64,000 nucleotides of DNA from Acinetobacter modestus (GCF_014636095.1 NZ_BMDV01000003.1:342096-406095); one strand, 5' to 3'; positions 18,407 through 28,297 are shown, numbered from the stretch's first letter. Notes: generated from the sequence alone by a model not told the origin. Program-made: numbers and translations.

Positions 18407-19387
18407 ATGAGAAAAATAATTTTTACGATGATGCTGGGATTGGTGGCAACAACAAGTTGGGCGGGTGCGCAAACATGGTGTGTATTTGATCCATTGGGCA
18501 CTCAAGGAGACATTAGTCGCCGTTTACAGGATATTCGGCTTTACGCGCTTCAACACAATACTCAGTTGAAATTTGATACTTTTAAAAATGAAAAAGATGC
18601 GATTCAGGCATTTGATCAAAATAAATGTTCAGGTTTAGTTGCATCGAACTTTAATACTTATCGTTACAATCATTTTATGGGAAGTACGGGCGGGATTGGT
18701 CTGATTTCCAATAATCGTGTTGCGCGTATGTTATTACAGCTACTCACCAATACAAATGTTGAAAAACGTATGTTAGATCAAAATTATGAAGTGCTGGGAA
18801 TGATTCCAATTGGTACGGCATACATGATCATGAATACGCAGCAGATTAATAAAGTTTCGCAATTAAAGAATAAGACCATTGGTATTCTTGAAAATAATCC
18901 ACCTCAATTGGCATTGGTGCAAAGTGTGTCGGCAAAACCTGTTTATGTAGATTTTGCGACGGCTGTTGATTCTTTCAAGCAAAAGAAGATCGATATTTTG
19001 GCTGCGCCTGCGTATGGTGTATTACCTTATAACTTGAAAAAGGAATTTGGCGAATCGACCCAAGTTGTCAATTTTCCAGTCGCGTATTTCGCAATTAATA
19101 TTGTGATCCGACCTCAAGCTTATCCCACTGGTTTTGGTCACCAAATCCGAAGTTGGTTTGTAAAAAATAGTAATGTTTTGGCCGCTCAGGCGATGCAATG
19201 GGAAAATCATTTACCAGCATATTATTGGGCTGATATTTCGGGTTATGAAAAGCAGGGCTATGAGGCGCTGGTTGCTAAGATTCGTAATCGTTATGTGGAT
19301 TCAGGCTATTATGATGCGTATTTCGTGGAATTAATCAAACGACTAAGATGTCTAGATGATCCGAAATATTTAGAATGCCGCAAATAA
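18407..19387 (+). CDS. AdeT-like periplasmic solute-binding protein
   Basis: Start at ATG 18407 after AAGGGG gives 326 residues. A signal peptide ends near SWA at residue 19 (MRKIIFTMMLGLVATTSWA). The mature part begins GAQTWCVFDPLG and has the overall pattern of the solute-binding proteins annotated in Acinetobacter as AdeT/RND-type aminoglycoside-resistance protein: WAGAQ-CVFD start, AAPAY, FPV, and a C-terminal cysteine pair (RLRCLDDPKYLEC). The name AdeT is historical; the fold is that of a periplasmic binding protein, and a role in efflux is doubtful. Ligand unknown. No transporter partner is adjacent. Confidence 0.72.
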   Translation: MRKIIFTMMLGLVATTSWAGAQTWCVFDPLGTQGDISRRLQDIRLYALQHNTQLKFDTFKNEKDAIQAFDQNKCSGLVASNFNTYRYNHFMGSTGGIGLISNNRVARMLLQLLTNTNVEKRMLDQNYEVLGMIPIGTAYMIMNTQQINKVSQLKNKTIGILENNPPQLALVQSVSAKPVYVDFATAVDSFKQKKIDILAAPAYGVLPYNLKKEFGESTQVVNFPVAYFAINIVIRPQAYPTGFGHQIRSWFVKNSNVLAAQAMQWENHLPAYYWADISGYEKQGYEALVAKIRNRYVDSGYYDAYFVELIKRLRCLDDPKYLECRK

Positions 19388-19389
19388 AT

Positions 19390-19417
19390 TGGGTTAGCCA
19401 AATTTTTGACTAACCCA
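19390..19417. terminator. Hairpin between the AdeT-like gene and plsB
   Basis: TGGGTTAG and CTAACCCA form a perfect eight-base stem with a T-rich 12-base loop, between convergent genes. There is no classical T-run, so efficiency is uncertain. Confidence 0.55.
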
Positions 19418-19438
19418 TCAAAAGTGAATACTGAACAA

Positions 19439-21994
19439 TTAAGCTTTCTTGCGTTTTAAACGACGTTTTGCCTGTTGAGAAGCCATTGCTTCTAAAGCGG
19501 TTGCAAGTTCTTCATCTGTAAATGTTGTGATGTGCTGCAACATCTGCAAGGTCGTTTCATCAAGTACTAACTGCGCACCTGCTGCCATTTCACTGAAATT
19601 ATCATCATATTCAATGAAACCATGTTCATTATTACGAATATAATTTTGTTGTGTTAGAACCTTAATAAAGCTCTGGAATAAAGACTTATCAAAGAACTCA
19701 GGTGAGTTAAATTCATATAGTACAGATAAGCGCTGACCTAATAAGTGACTTAACTCTTCGACTTGTTTGGTTGAAATGTTGCCAGAACCACGTTGGGTAA
19801 TCAGTGCAAGCGTCATGTAATAACGCTCTAAGCTTTGTTTAACTGGCATGCCTAAAGTCAAAAGTTTTTGATGCTCTTCACTGTTTGGTGTTGGGCTAAA
19901 TAAGTTACCATCATGATCTTGGAAAATTAGACCAATTTGAACGAGTGCGTTGATATAGTTATCAATGTGCTGTTGCAATTCAGAAGCTTTCCACTTCATG
20001 AATAATTCAGCTTTTAAGAATGGATACAATGTACGAATCACATTGCTTAAATCTGTTTTATTAATCTTACCGTTATGTTCAACCAATGATGCAACCAGTG
20101 ATGGTAAGACAAAAGCATGTAAGATGTTGTTACGGAAATAGGTTAATAAAACGGCTTGGTTGTCTTCTATGGCAATAATATCACCTAGAACATGCTGCAC
20201 ACGTTTGATCAGTTTGAGCTTTAGACCATAAGCAATGATCTCTTTACCTGATAAAGAAGTGACTTGCGTGCGTTCATCATACGGTTGTTGAGTCGCTAAA
20301 TCACGATAAATATCAAGCTGTTTCGCACAGATCTCTTCATCTAATGTATGCTTTGGTGTTGCTAATAAGATCAAAGATAATAAGGAAACAGGGTTGATGA
20401 CCACTGCACGATTAATATTTTCTAAAATAACATTAGCTGAGCTTGAAACAACATTCGATACTTCGGCTGGAATTGGCGCATCATTTTTTTCGATCTGAAT
20501 TTTATCTGCATTATGCTGCTTTAAAATATCATCGAGGAAAACAGGTTCACCAAAGTTAACGTGTACCTTGCCAAAAATTCTTTCAATTTTACGTAAAGTT
20601 TTGACGATACCGAAAATTGATTCTGCTTCTTTTGGCTTACCTTGCATTTCACCTACATAAGTTGAGCCTTCCATCAAGCGCTCATAACCAATATACGTCG
20701 GTAAGAATACGATTGGCTTAGCACGACCGCGTAAATGACCATGTACGGTCATTGCAAGCATACCTGTCTTCGGTGGTAGCAAGCGACCAGTACGTGAACG
20801 ACCACCTTCAATGAAGTACTCGATAGGCGTATTGCGCGATAGAATGCTGTATAAATATTCTTTGAATACAGAAGTATACAGTGCATTTCCGCGGAATGAG
20901 CGGCGTATGAAAAATGCACCGCCTCCACGCAATAACTGACCTACAAAAGGTAAGTTCAGGTTATCACCCGCAGCAATATATGGAATCATCAAGCCACGTT
21001 TATAAATCACATAGGACAATAATAAATAGTCGATATGGCTACGGTGGCATGGTGTGTAAATAATTTCATAGTCTTTCGCAAGTTCGCGAACTGTACTGAA
21101 ATTATGAACTTCAACGCCGTCATACAGTTGTGTCCATAATCGCGTTAAAGCCATATCTGCGAAGCGTACTGCTGACGCTGAATAATCAGAAACGATTTCA
21201 TTGACATAGCCAATTGCGCGGCGTTCTGCCTCAAGCATGCTGATTTTATGCTGAATGCTTTCACGACGGATGGCATCTTGTACATCACGTGCTTTTACTA
21301 CTGACTGCATCACATTACGGCGATCAGATAAGTCAGGACCCAGTACGACTTCACGTTGCTGATCTAGATAAGTATCTAAAGAGCTTGAAATATAAGTTGC
21401 AGGGGAAATATTTGGATGATGTTTCTTGGCATAATCTACCAATTCACGTAGAGATTGAGGCTCATGGAATTCTAAATATGAATCACGCCCATGTAAGCCA
21501 ATATTCATGAGTTGTTTAACTGTACCTGGTGTTGCCCAAGTATCAGAAAATAATAATTTAAACCATGAATCTTCTTTATCAGGTGAGCGTCCCCAAAGTA
21601 CTGTAACGGGAACTAATTGAACATCTACTTCTTGATTTTGTTCTAATGCTTCGATCAACTGTAGAAGGCGTGGGGGATATGTTTGAGTATTAAAAAAGTT
21701 ATTTTCATTTTGATGTAAAAATAGAACCGAGTTTTTTTCGTGATAAGTTCCAAAACTCATGGCATCCAAAGCTGGCTTTAGATGAAGGCGACGCGTTTCA
21801 CCATCAACTACCAAAGCATTACTACGTGAATAATTTTGTAGTACATAGCAAATCACTTTATTTGAATCTGGTGTGCTTTGCTCAGTTGTTGTTGATTCTG
21901 TAGGAACTTCACCAAGAACATGTGGAGTGACCACAAGGTCAAGTAACTTACTCGAAAGTTGGCGATACATTTGACCAAATCCAGTCTTGGACAT
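19439..21994 (-). CDS. plsB: Glycerol-3-phosphate 1-O-acyltransferase PlsB
   Basis: An 851-residue membrane-associated enzyme making lysophosphatidic acid from glycerol 3-phosphate and acyl-CoA/acyl-ACP, the first step of phospholipid synthesis. Catalytic motif H317-x4-D322 (HRSHID) is intact, followed by the glycerol-phosphate-binding FIEGGRSRTGR and later FLPTYIGYE. The length is slightly above E. coli PlsB (807). The C-terminus ends in a basic run KRRLKRKKA. It is divergent from tesB. Confidence 0.97.
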   Translation of the reverse strand: MSKTGFGQMYRQLSSKLLDLVVTPHVLGEVPTESTTTEQSTPDSNKVICYVLQNYSRSNALVVDGETRRLHLKPALDAMSFGTYHEKNSVLFLHQNENNFFNTQTYPPRLLQLIEALEQNQEVDVQLVPVTVLWGRSPDKEDSWFKLLFSDTWATPGTVKQLMNIGLHGRDSYLEFHEPQSLRELVDYAKKHHPNISPATYISSSLDTYLDQQREVVLGPDLSDRRNVMQSVVKARDVQDAIRRESIQHKISMLEAERRAIGYVNEIVSDYSASAVRFADMALTRLWTQLYDGVEVHNFSTVRELAKDYEIIYTPCHRSHIDYLLLSYVIYKRGLMIPYIAAGDNLNLPFVGQLLRGGGAFFIRRSFRGNALYTSVFKEYLYSILSRNTPIEYFIEGGRSRTGRLLPPKTGMLAMTVHGHLRGRAKPIVFLPTYIGYERLMEGSTYVGEMQGKPKEAESIFGIVKTLRKIERIFGKVHVNFGEPVFLDDILKQHNADKIQIEKNDAPIPAEVSNVVSSSANVILENINRAVVINPVSLLSLILLATPKHTLDEEICAKQLDIYRDLATQQPYDERTQVTSLSGKEIIAYGLKLKLIKRVQHVLGDIIAIEDNQAVLLTYFRNNILHAFVLPSLVASLVEHNGKINKTDLSNVIRTLYPFLKAELFMKWKASELQQHIDNYINALVQIGLIFQDHDGNLFSPTPNSEEHQKLLTLGMPVKQSLERYYMTLALITQRGSGNISTKQVEELSHLLGQRLSVLYEFNSPEFFDKSLFQSFIKVLTQQNYIRNNEHGFIEYDDNFSEMAAGAQLVLDETTLQMLQHITTFTDEELATALEAMASQQAKRRLKRKKA

Positions 21995-22322
21995 TACAAA
22001 CTCCTAAATGATAACCTTGAGCATGAGGCGTTGTTATAGTGCCGTAAACCACAGCGTACGGCATAGCTCGATGAACACAAACGTCAACACGACATTCTGC
22101 GATATTCTGCCATGAAACGATATGTTATTTTCTGACAAAATATAGCGTATTTGGTAGATTTTATCGTTAAAAATCGTATTTTTAGCGGTTATAAATAAAG
22201 ATTAATGTGACGGATGAATCATTTTATCCTGAGCATATTTATTGGAATTTGTGGCACAATCGAAATGATCAATCCTGAATGGATTAGTTGATCTCTCCTC
22301 ATTGATGTTGGAAGGCTATTAC
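21995..22322. promoter_or_regulatory. Divergent plsB/tesB intergenic region
   Basis: This gene-free 328-base stretch must contain both promoters. Visible features are an inverted repeat GCCGTA (22041-22046) / TACGGC (22057-22062) near the plsB start and a direct repeat ATTCTGC-GAT-ATTCTGC around 22094-22110. Neither matches an operator I know. The tesB ribosome site GGAAGG is at 22310-22315. Confidence 0.4.
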
Positions 22323-23195
22323 ATGAATGCGTTAACTCAAGAACTGGTTGAACTTTTGACTTTGGAAAAGTTGGAAGAACATATTTTCCGAGGCAACAGT
22401 CGCAATTTGGTTGGGAAACGAGTATTCGGTGGGCAAGTTCTTGGACAAGCATTAAGAGCGGCGTCATATACTACAAACCGTCCAGCACATTCGTTGCATG
22501 CTTATTTTTTATATGGTGGTGATGTCGATGCACCGATCATTTATGAAGTTGATCCATTGCGAGATGGTAAAAGTTTTGCAAGTCGACAAGTGCGTGCGAT
22601 CCAACATGGACGTACAATTTTCTCGGCGATGGTATCTTTTGCTAATCCAGAAGAAGGCTTAAATTATCAACATAAAGAACCAGAGTATCCGAGTCCTGAA
22701 GAGCTGAAGTCTGAGAAAGAATTAAAAGAAAGTATGCTCAACTTCGTTCCAGAAAATGCACGTACGAGTTTTATGCGCGAACGTCATGTGGAAATTAGAC
22801 CAACTCGACCAGTTAATCCTTTTCAGCCGCAGCCTGAAGCACCATATTATGCGCACTACATTCGTACCCATGATCGTATTGCAGAAAATGTTGATGACGT
22901 TTCATTACATCAAGCCATCGTTGCGTTTTATTCAGACTTTACTTTGATGACTACTGCACTGCGTCCACACGGGTTATCTTGGATTTCGCCAAATTTACAA
23001 TGTGCAAGCATTGATCACACCATTTACTTCCATCGCCCGTTACGTGCTGATGATTGGATGCTTTACGATATGGAAGCAACAATTAGTGCTAGTTCACGTG
23101 GTCTGAATTTTGGACGCATGTGGCAGAATGGTCAGCTGGTATGTAGCACTGTGCAAGAAGGTCTAATTCGATTGAGAGAAATTGAAACTCAGTAA
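22323..23195 (+). CDS. tesB: Acyl-CoA thioesterase II
   Basis: The start at ATG 22323 (MNALTQELVELL) sits seven bases after GGAAGG and gives 290 residues, matching E. coli TesB (286); an in-frame TTG further upstream is not needed. A double hot-dog thioesterase: first domain FRGNSRNLVGKRVFGGQVLGQAL, second domain with SIDHTIYFHRPLRADDW containing the catalytic aspartate. It hydrolyses medium/long acyl-CoA to free fatty acid and CoA. Terminator immediately downstream. Confidence 0.95.
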   Translation: MNALTQELVELLTLEKLEEHIFRGNSRNLVGKRVFGGQVLGQALRAASYTTNRPAHSLHAYFLYGGDVDAPIIYEVDPLRDGKSFASRQVRAIQHGRTIFSAMVSFANPEEGLNYQHKEPEYPSPEELKSEKELKESMLNFVPENARTSFMRERHVEIRPTRPVNPFQPQPEAPYYAHYIRTHDRIAENVDDVSLHQAIVAFYSDFTLMTTALRPHGLSWISPNLQCASIDHTIYFHRPLRADDWMLYDMEATISASSRGLNFGRMWQNGQLVCSTVQEGLIRLREIETQ

Positions 23196-23218
23196 ATTAG
23201 ATCTGAAAAACTCAAATT

Positions 23219-23246
23219 AAAGCCATCGTTTAGATGGCTTTTTTTG
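23219..23246 (+). terminator. Rho-independent terminator after tesB
   Basis: AGCCATC-GTTTA-GATGGCT followed by a seven-T run, 24 bases after the tesB stop. Confidence 0.92.
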
Positions 23247-23331
23247 TCATAAGGTTGTGACAAAAAATTGCTCGATTCTTCAATATGAGCGTGCCATAGT
23301 ACCCACAAGCTAAAATATTTTATTAATCAGA

Positions 23332-24573
23332 ATGAATTTAAATACACAAATTCTAATCGCAGCCGTACTGGGTGTTATATATGGGTTCTTCTTAACTTTG
23401 TATCCGCAGACTAGTTTTGTTGAACATAGTTTGTATGGGCTAGGGATTTTAAGCAGTATTTTTATTGGTTTACTAAAAATGTTGCTCATCCCACTTATTT
23501 TTAGTTCGATCGTTGTGGGTGTTTCAAATTTACAGGCTGGTGGACAATTTGGAAGAGTTTGGAAAATTACAGCATTAAGCTGTCTCACGACGACAACCTT
23601 AGCTTTGATTTTAGGGATTAGTTGTGCACATCTATTTGAAGTAGGCAAAGGCGTAGATATTCAAATCTTCCAAGAAGCCATGCAAAACCATCAGACGCCA
23701 GATACGCTGACGCCTTCAAGTTTTCTGACCAGTTTTATCCAAAATACCTTGATCAATCCTTTTAAAGCATTTAGTGAGGGTAATGTACTTGCAGTTGTGG
23801 TCTTTGCGTTATTCCTTGGAGTCGCATTAGTCAAAGGGGGTGAAAGCTTTAGCTTGGTTCGCAATACTTGCCAACAATTCTTTGTCATGATGATGATGCT
23901 TGTGGGCTGGGTGATGAAGCTAGCGCCAATCGGTATCTTTGCATTGCTTGCTAAATTGATCGCGACCGAAGATCTTTCCGTGTTAAGTCGTTTAGTAGAA
24001 TTCGCAGTTGTTGTCACAGGAACAACGATTTTTCACGGTGCTGTTGTTTTGCCGGCATTACTTTGGATTTTTGGAAAAATGAATCCAATCACTTTCTTTA
24101 AAGGTGCACGCACAGCTTTGGTCACTGCATTTGCGACCAGTTCAAGTTCCGCGACGATGCCACTCAGTATGAAATGTGCACAAGAAAATTTAGGTGTGCG
24201 ACCACAGACGGCAGGATTTGTGATTCCTTTAGGAACACAATTAAATATGGATGGTACTGCACTTTATGAGGCAGCCGCCGCTTTATTTATTGCAAATTTG
24301 ATGGGCTTGGACTTGAGTTTAACACAGCAAATTATTGTATGTTTAACTGCCATGATTGCTTCATTGGGAGCACCAGGTATTCCTAGCGCAGGTATGGTGA
24401 CCATGATTATGGTTTTACAATCAGTTGGTTTGCCTGCGGAAGCGATTGCGATTTTATTACCGATTGATCGAGTATTAGATACTGTACGAACAGTAGTGAA
24501 TGTACAGGGTGATATGATGATCAGTGTTGTTGTTGATCGTTATGCTAAGCAAGCAGAAGTTGAATCAAGTTGA
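23332..24573 (+). CDS. Dicarboxylate/amino acid:cation symporter (DAACS/GltP family)
   Basis: A 413-residue polytopic membrane protein of the glutamate/dicarboxylate symporter fold. Diagnostic segments are the serine-rich hairpin ATSSSSATMPLSMKCA and the transport-core GTQLNMDGTALYEAAAALFIA, where NMDGT binds cation and substrate. GAPGIPSAGMVTM is HP2, followed by DRVLDTVRTVVNVQGD. It imports glutamate, aspartate or C4-dicarboxylates with Na+ or H+; the exact substrate is unresolved. Start ATG 23332; terminator directly downstream. Confidence 0.93.
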   Translation: MNLNTQILIAAVLGVIYGFFLTLYPQTSFVEHSLYGLGILSSIFIGLLKMLLIPLIFSSIVVGVSNLQAGGQFGRVWKITALSCLTTTTLALILGISCAHLFEVGKGVDIQIFQEAMQNHQTPDTLTPSSFLTSFIQNTLINPFKAFSEGNVLAVVVFALFLGVALVKGGESFSLVRNTCQQFFVMMMMLVGWVMKLAPIGIFALLAKLIATEDLSVLSRLVEFAVVVTGTTIFHGAVVLPALLWIFGKMNPITFFKGARTALVTAFATSSSSATMPLSMKCAQENLGVRPQTAGFVIPLGTQLNMDGTALYEAAAALFIANLMGLDLSLTQQIIVCLTAMIASLGAPGIPSAGMVTMIMVLQSVGLPAEAIAILLPIDRVLDTVRTVVNVQGDMMISVVVDRYAKQAEVESS

Positions 24574-24588
24574 TGCGATTTAAGAAAT

Positions 24589-24618
24589 AAAAAAGCAGGA
24601 GAAGACTCCTGCTTTTTT
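24589..24618. terminator. Bidirectional terminator, symporter / metal-dependent hydrolase
   Basis: AAAAAAGCAGGAG and CTCCTGCTTTTTT arms form a strong stem with A/T-runs on both sides between convergent genes. Confidence 0.93.
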
Positions 24619-24628
24619 ATTGAAATGC

Positions 24629-25573
24629 TTATGCAGCTTGTTGTAAAGCGCGTTTTGCTGCCGGTGAATTATTTAAATAATTCACAGCATCTTGAGTATT
24701 ACCTTCTTTCACAGGATCATACCAAGGCATGAGATAGTCGATTTGTTGAGCGACTAACCAAATTGGATTTGGTAAAACCTGATTATCTTGACGACCAATT
24801 TTGTACCATTCCATCCAAACCCATGGTCTAAATAAGCTCGGTTTTTTGTCAGCAAAACGAGGATCTTGACCCATGATATGTGCCGCGCCATCAACCCATA
24901 AACCAAGTACACCCACGATTACAGCTACGCTCATGTAATAACGTGCAATATAACCACCACCTAAATGACGATATAGATCAAAGGCAACGGTACGATGTTC
25001 GATTTCTTCAGAACCATGCCATTTAATCAGATCAATCATTTCAGGATCGGCACCGAGCTCTTCCCAACGTTTGTTGTACAGTGCGTATTTACCCAATACA
25101 CAAGTCATGTGTTCAACTGTTGCAATGACGCCTAGACGGAACAAATCCCATTGATGGTCAAGTATTTTAGGAACTTCTTTACCAAAAGGCTTATCAGCTA
25201 AAGCTTTGTTAAATAAGAAATCCATAATATCGAGATTACGCTGAATATCAATATTACGTTGGCTAAGATATTCTTTGTTCGCAGACGTATGTGCAACCGC
25301 ATGCATCGCTTCTTGGCGAATAAATGCTTGAACGTCTTGTTTTAATTTTTCATCAGTAATTTCTGGAAGAACTTTGTTGTATAAGCGGCAGAACCAAAAC
25401 TCACCAGCAGGCAAAATATTGTTAATTTCATTAATAAAATAACTGGCATAAGGCTGGTTTGGAATCCAATCCACTGGTGTTTTTTCCCAGTCAAACTTCA
25501 CTTTGCGTGGGAGAATTTTATAGTCAATCGAAGAACCAAGAACTTTGTTCTTCATAAATGATAGTAATTTCAT
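24629..25573 (-). CDS. Predicted metal-dependent hydrolase (PF10118-like)
   Basis: A 314-residue protein beginning MKLLSFMKNKVLGSSIDYKILPRKVKFDW. The region FIRQEAMHAVAHTSANKEYL and WHGSEEIEHRTVAFDLY supplies His/Glu clusters typical of the bacterial 'predicted metal-dependent hydrolase' family, which has a ferritin-like helical arrangement. The enzymatic reaction is not established. A membrane-associated stretch (ARYYMSVAVIVGVLGLWVDG) is present. Monocistronic. Confidence 0.8.
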   Translation of the reverse strand: MKLLSFMKNKVLGSSIDYKILPRKVKFDWEKTPVDWIPNQPYASYFINEINNILPAGEFWFCRLYNKVLPEITDEKLKQDVQAFIRQEAMHAVAHTSANKEYLSQRNIDIQRNLDIMDFLFNKALADKPFGKEVPKILDHQWDLFRLGVIATVEHMTCVLGKYALYNKRWEELGADPEMIDLIKWHGSEEIEHRTVAFDLYRHLGGGYIARYYMSVAVIVGVLGLWVDGAAHIMGQDPRFADKKPSLFRPWVWMEWYKIGRQDNQVLPNPIWLVAQQIDYLMPWYDPVKEGNTQDAVNYLNNSPAAKRALQQAA

Positions 25574-25702
25574 CGTTTAGTCCTAATCGATAGTGCAATG
25601 AACCAACACTAAGCAGTATATGAAAACTACCTAGTGTTTGTGTTTAGCAATTCGGGACAATTAGAAATTATTTAATGCATCAAGTTGCATAAAATGCATT
25701 AT

Positions 25703-26479
25703 TTATTCTTCAACATCTATTTCTGAAGCTTCTGGGATCTGATCAAGGTCAAATTCTGCTGGTTGATCAAGTGTGAAATTTAAACGGCCACCCATGACGC
25801 TTGCCAATTCTTCTAAACCAATTCGATTGAGTGAAGAGAATAATTGAATCGAGAAATCAAGTTTCATTTTCTTCAACTGCTGCTTAATTTCTAATAGTAC
25901 TTTATTGGCAGGGCCACGGTTTAATTTATCTGCTTTGGTGAGCAGGATGTGTACAAACAAATGACGTGAATGTGCCCATTCCAGCATCATTAAGTCAAAG
26001 TGTTGTAATGGATGGCGGATGTCCATCAAAAGTACCAAGCCTTGTAAGCTTTTACGATGGATTAGATAGTTCTCAAGTTCTTTCTGCCATACGATTTTCA
26101 TGGCTTCAGGGACGGCTGCATAACCATAACCTGGTAAATCAACCAAACGTTGATCTGGATTACCTAAGCTAAAAAAGTTGATCATTTGCGTGCGCCCAGG
26201 TCTTTTTGAAGCGCGTGCGAGTTGCTTTTGATTAGTTAAGGCATTAATTGCACTCGATTTTCCTGCATTAGAACGACCTGCAAATGCGATTTCATAACCT
26301 GTATCTTCTACGCACAAATCCAGTTTAGGCGCACTCATCAAAAATTCAGCTTGGCGTAACCAAGTCAAAGACTGCACTGCATACGCGGTTACAGCAGGAT
26401 CAGTCTTTTTTTCATAACTGATTTTTTGTTTAGGTGCGAGTTTGGCTTTGGTGTCTTTCGATTTTTCACTACGACGCAT
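25703..26479 (-). CDS. engB: Ribosome biogenesis GTP-binding protein EngB (YihA/YsxC)
   Basis: A 258-residue essential GTPase aiding 50S assembly. G1 is GRSNAGKS (68-75), G3 DLPGYG (114-119) and G4 TKAD (181-184). Compared with E. coli YihA (210) it has a Lys-rich N-terminal extension of about 40 residues (MRRSEKSKDTKAKLAPKQK) and an acidic C-terminal tail. It stands alone, 74 bases from nsrR. Confidence 0.95.
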   Translation of the reverse strand: MRRSEKSKDTKAKLAPKQKISYEKKTDPAVTAYAVQSLTWLRQAEFLMSAPKLDLCVEDTGYEIAFAGRSNAGKSSAINALTNQKQLARASKRPGRTQMINFFSLGNPDQRLVDLPGYGYAAVPEAMKIVWQKELENYLIHRKSLQGLVLLMDIRHPLQHFDLMMLEWAHSRHLFVHILLTKADKLNRGPANKVLLEIKQQLKKMKLDFSIQLFSSLNRIGLEELASVMGGRLNFTLDQPAEFDLDQIPEASEIDVEE

Positions 26480-26553
26480 AGAAGCTTACTTTTTGAATTG
26501 AAATAGCAACGACTATTATAAAGGATGTGAGAGATTCGTGCGAATCTTGATGT

Positions 26554-27006
26554 TTAGGCTTTTTGAACGAGTTGTAAAAAATCAATATTTGAATTTGTAG
26601 AAGAGGGAAGAATGCCATATTGCACCACTTCTCCAAGTGTATATTGATCTAGGCTTTGATAAAAACATTCTAAAGCTTGATCCAAAATACTTTTAAGTCC
26701 GCAATGAGAGCGTAAAACACAAGGTGGCGTATTACATTCTACGATTTGATGATTGCCTTGTAAGATACGAACAATCTCACCTAATTTTAGACTTTTAGCC
26801 TCTGGATTTAAACGAAGTCCACCGCCTTTGCCGCGAATCGTTACGATCCAATGCTGTTTTCCCATGAAGTGAACGATTTTCACTAAATGGTTTTGGGATA
26901 CATGCAAGTCCCGTGCAATATCTGCAATCGTATACGGTACATCACTCGGACGAGCGACATACATTAAGATTCTGAGTGCATAATCAGTAAACTTATTGAG
27001 TTGCAT
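26554..27006 (-). CDS. nsrR: Rrf2-family nitric-oxide-sensing repressor NsrR
   Basis: A 150-residue winged-helix regulator. The N-terminal HTH spans TIADIARDLHVSQNHLVKIVH (about 26-46), and the wing contains TIRGKGGGLRL. The three Fe-S cysteines C91, C96 and C102 have the exact spacing of NsrR (Cx4Cx5C), so it should carry an NO-sensitive cluster. The NsrR-type operator lies ahead of the adjacent hmp gene. A hairpin terminator separates the two genes, so they are likely separate units. Confidence 0.92.
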   Translation of the reverse strand: MQLNKFTDYALRILMYVARPSDVPYTIADIARDLHVSQNHLVKIVHFMGKQHWIVTIRGKGGGLRLNPEAKSLKLGEIVRILQGNHQIVECNTPPCVLRSHCGLKSILDQALECFYQSLDQYTLGEVVQYGILPSSTNSNIDFLQLVQKA

Positions 27007-27039
27007 GGCTTTTCACTCAATCTATTGCTTTAAACAGAA

Positions 27040-27066
27040 AGGGCTAGTCTAACATAGACTAGCCCT
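27040..27066 (-). terminator. Hairpin terminator between hmp and nsrR
   Basis: AGGGCTAGTCT and AGACTAGCCCT form an 11-base perfect stem with a five-base loop, 20 bases after the hmp stop on the minus strand. The following T-tract is short (TTTCTG). Confidence 0.75.
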
Positions 27067-27085
27067 ATGCAAAACGCAGCACCGA

Positions 27086-28297
27086 TTAGCTGAGTTTTAC
27101 GCCACCCGTACCGAATGCTTCGCTATGGATATTTTCAGCAGGGATGCCACGAGCAACTAAAGCTTTATGTTGCTCTGCCATAAATGGCATTGGACCACAC
27201 AAATAATAGTCTGCATTGGCTGGTAATAATCCAGCATCCATTGACACTAAATCTAAGCGACCCGCTGCATCATAATCTTCGCCTAACACGTCACCTTGAT
27301 GAGGAAACTCATAAGCAGTGAATGTGCTCAGACGTGGATACTTTGCTTTTAGTTCATGGATATGCTTTTTCATGGCATGTACTTGGCTGCTGCGGCAAGC
27401 ATGAATAAAGCTCACAGGTTGCGGCATATCTAAAGTCACCAATTGATTGAGCATTGCAATCATTGGCGTTAAACCTACACCACCACTAATAAATACATTA
27501 CGTTTGCTGCTATTAATTAAATAGAAGTTACCTGTTGGTGCAGAAACTTCAATTTCTGAACCCTCAGCTAAGCTATGTAACGTACTGGATACCCAACCAC
27601 CTGCTAACTCACCTTTTTCATCTTCACGTTTGACTGAAATACGTAAGTAATCTGCTTGAGGGCTCGTTGAAAGCGTATATTGACGTGGCTGTCTTAAATT
27701 GAGTTCAGGTACAAACACGCGAACTGAAATATATTGACCTGCTTCATATTTTGGTAACTCACCGCCATCTACAGGTGCTAGATAGAATGAAGTGATTTCA
27801 TCACTCTCAACGACTTTCTTGGCAATTTTGAAATTACGCCAACCTAACCAACTGCCTTTGGTTTGTTGATGTTGATCATAGATCGCTTTTTCAGTGCTAA
27901 TAAATAAGTCAGCTAATTGACCATACGCAGCAGCCCATGCACCAATCAATGGATCTTCCATCGAGATATTCAGTACTTCACTGATAGAGTGCAGTAGGTT
28001 CTCACCCACAATACTGTAATCAGGTGATTGAATATTCAAACTAACATGTTTGTGCGCAATCAATTCGACCACAGGTAAAAGTACAGAAGGGTCTTCGATA
28101 TTTTCTGCATACGCCAAAACTGCGCCAGCAAGTGCTTGTGCTTGTGCGCCGCTACGTTGATGCCCCATGTTAAAGGTTTCTTTTAATTCTGGGTTGTTGC
28201 CTAACATACGATTGTAAAAGTAACCAGTGAGTGCCACACCATTTTCACGGAGTACAGGTACAGTGGCTTTTACAAGGTCAATTTGCTGCGGAGTCAT
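27086..28297 (-). CDS. hmp: Flavohemoprotein, nitric oxide dioxygenase
   Basis: A 403-residue NO-detoxifying enzyme converting NO and O2 to nitrate with NAD(P)H. The N-terminal globin domain (about 1-140) has proximal H84 in AHKHVSLNI and the distal tyrosine in YFYNRML. The FAD domain has RQYTLS, and the NAD domain has GGVGLTPMIAML and YLCGPMPFM. The ending EAFGTGG is close to family norm. An NsrR-type operator about 28 bases before the start implies induction by NO through the neighbouring repressor. Confidence 0.97.
   Translation of the reverse strand: MTPQQIDLVKATVPVLRENGVALTGYFYNRMLGNNPELKETFNMGHQRSGAQAQALAGAVLAYAENIEDPSVLLPVVELIAHKHVSLNIQSPDYSIVGENLLHSISEVLNISMEDPLIGAWAAAYGQLADLFISTEKAIYDQHQQTKGSWLGWRNFKIAKKVVESDEITSFYLAPVDGGELPKYEAGQYISVRVFVPELNLRQPRQYTLSTSPQADYLRISVKREDEKGELAGGWVSSTLHSLAEGSEIEVSAPTGNFYLINSSKRNVFISGGVGLTPMIAMLNQLVTLDMPQPVSFIHACRSSQVHAMKKHIHELKAKYPRLSTFTAYEFPHQGDVLGEDYDAAGRLDLVSMDAGLLPANADYYLCGPMPFMAEQHKALVARGIPAENIHSEAFGTGGVKLS

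Noticed and set aside
23310..23648. Minus-strand frame overlapping the symporter 5' end
   Set aside because: Shadow of the symporter gene; it is antisense to transmembrane coding and has no signal of its own.
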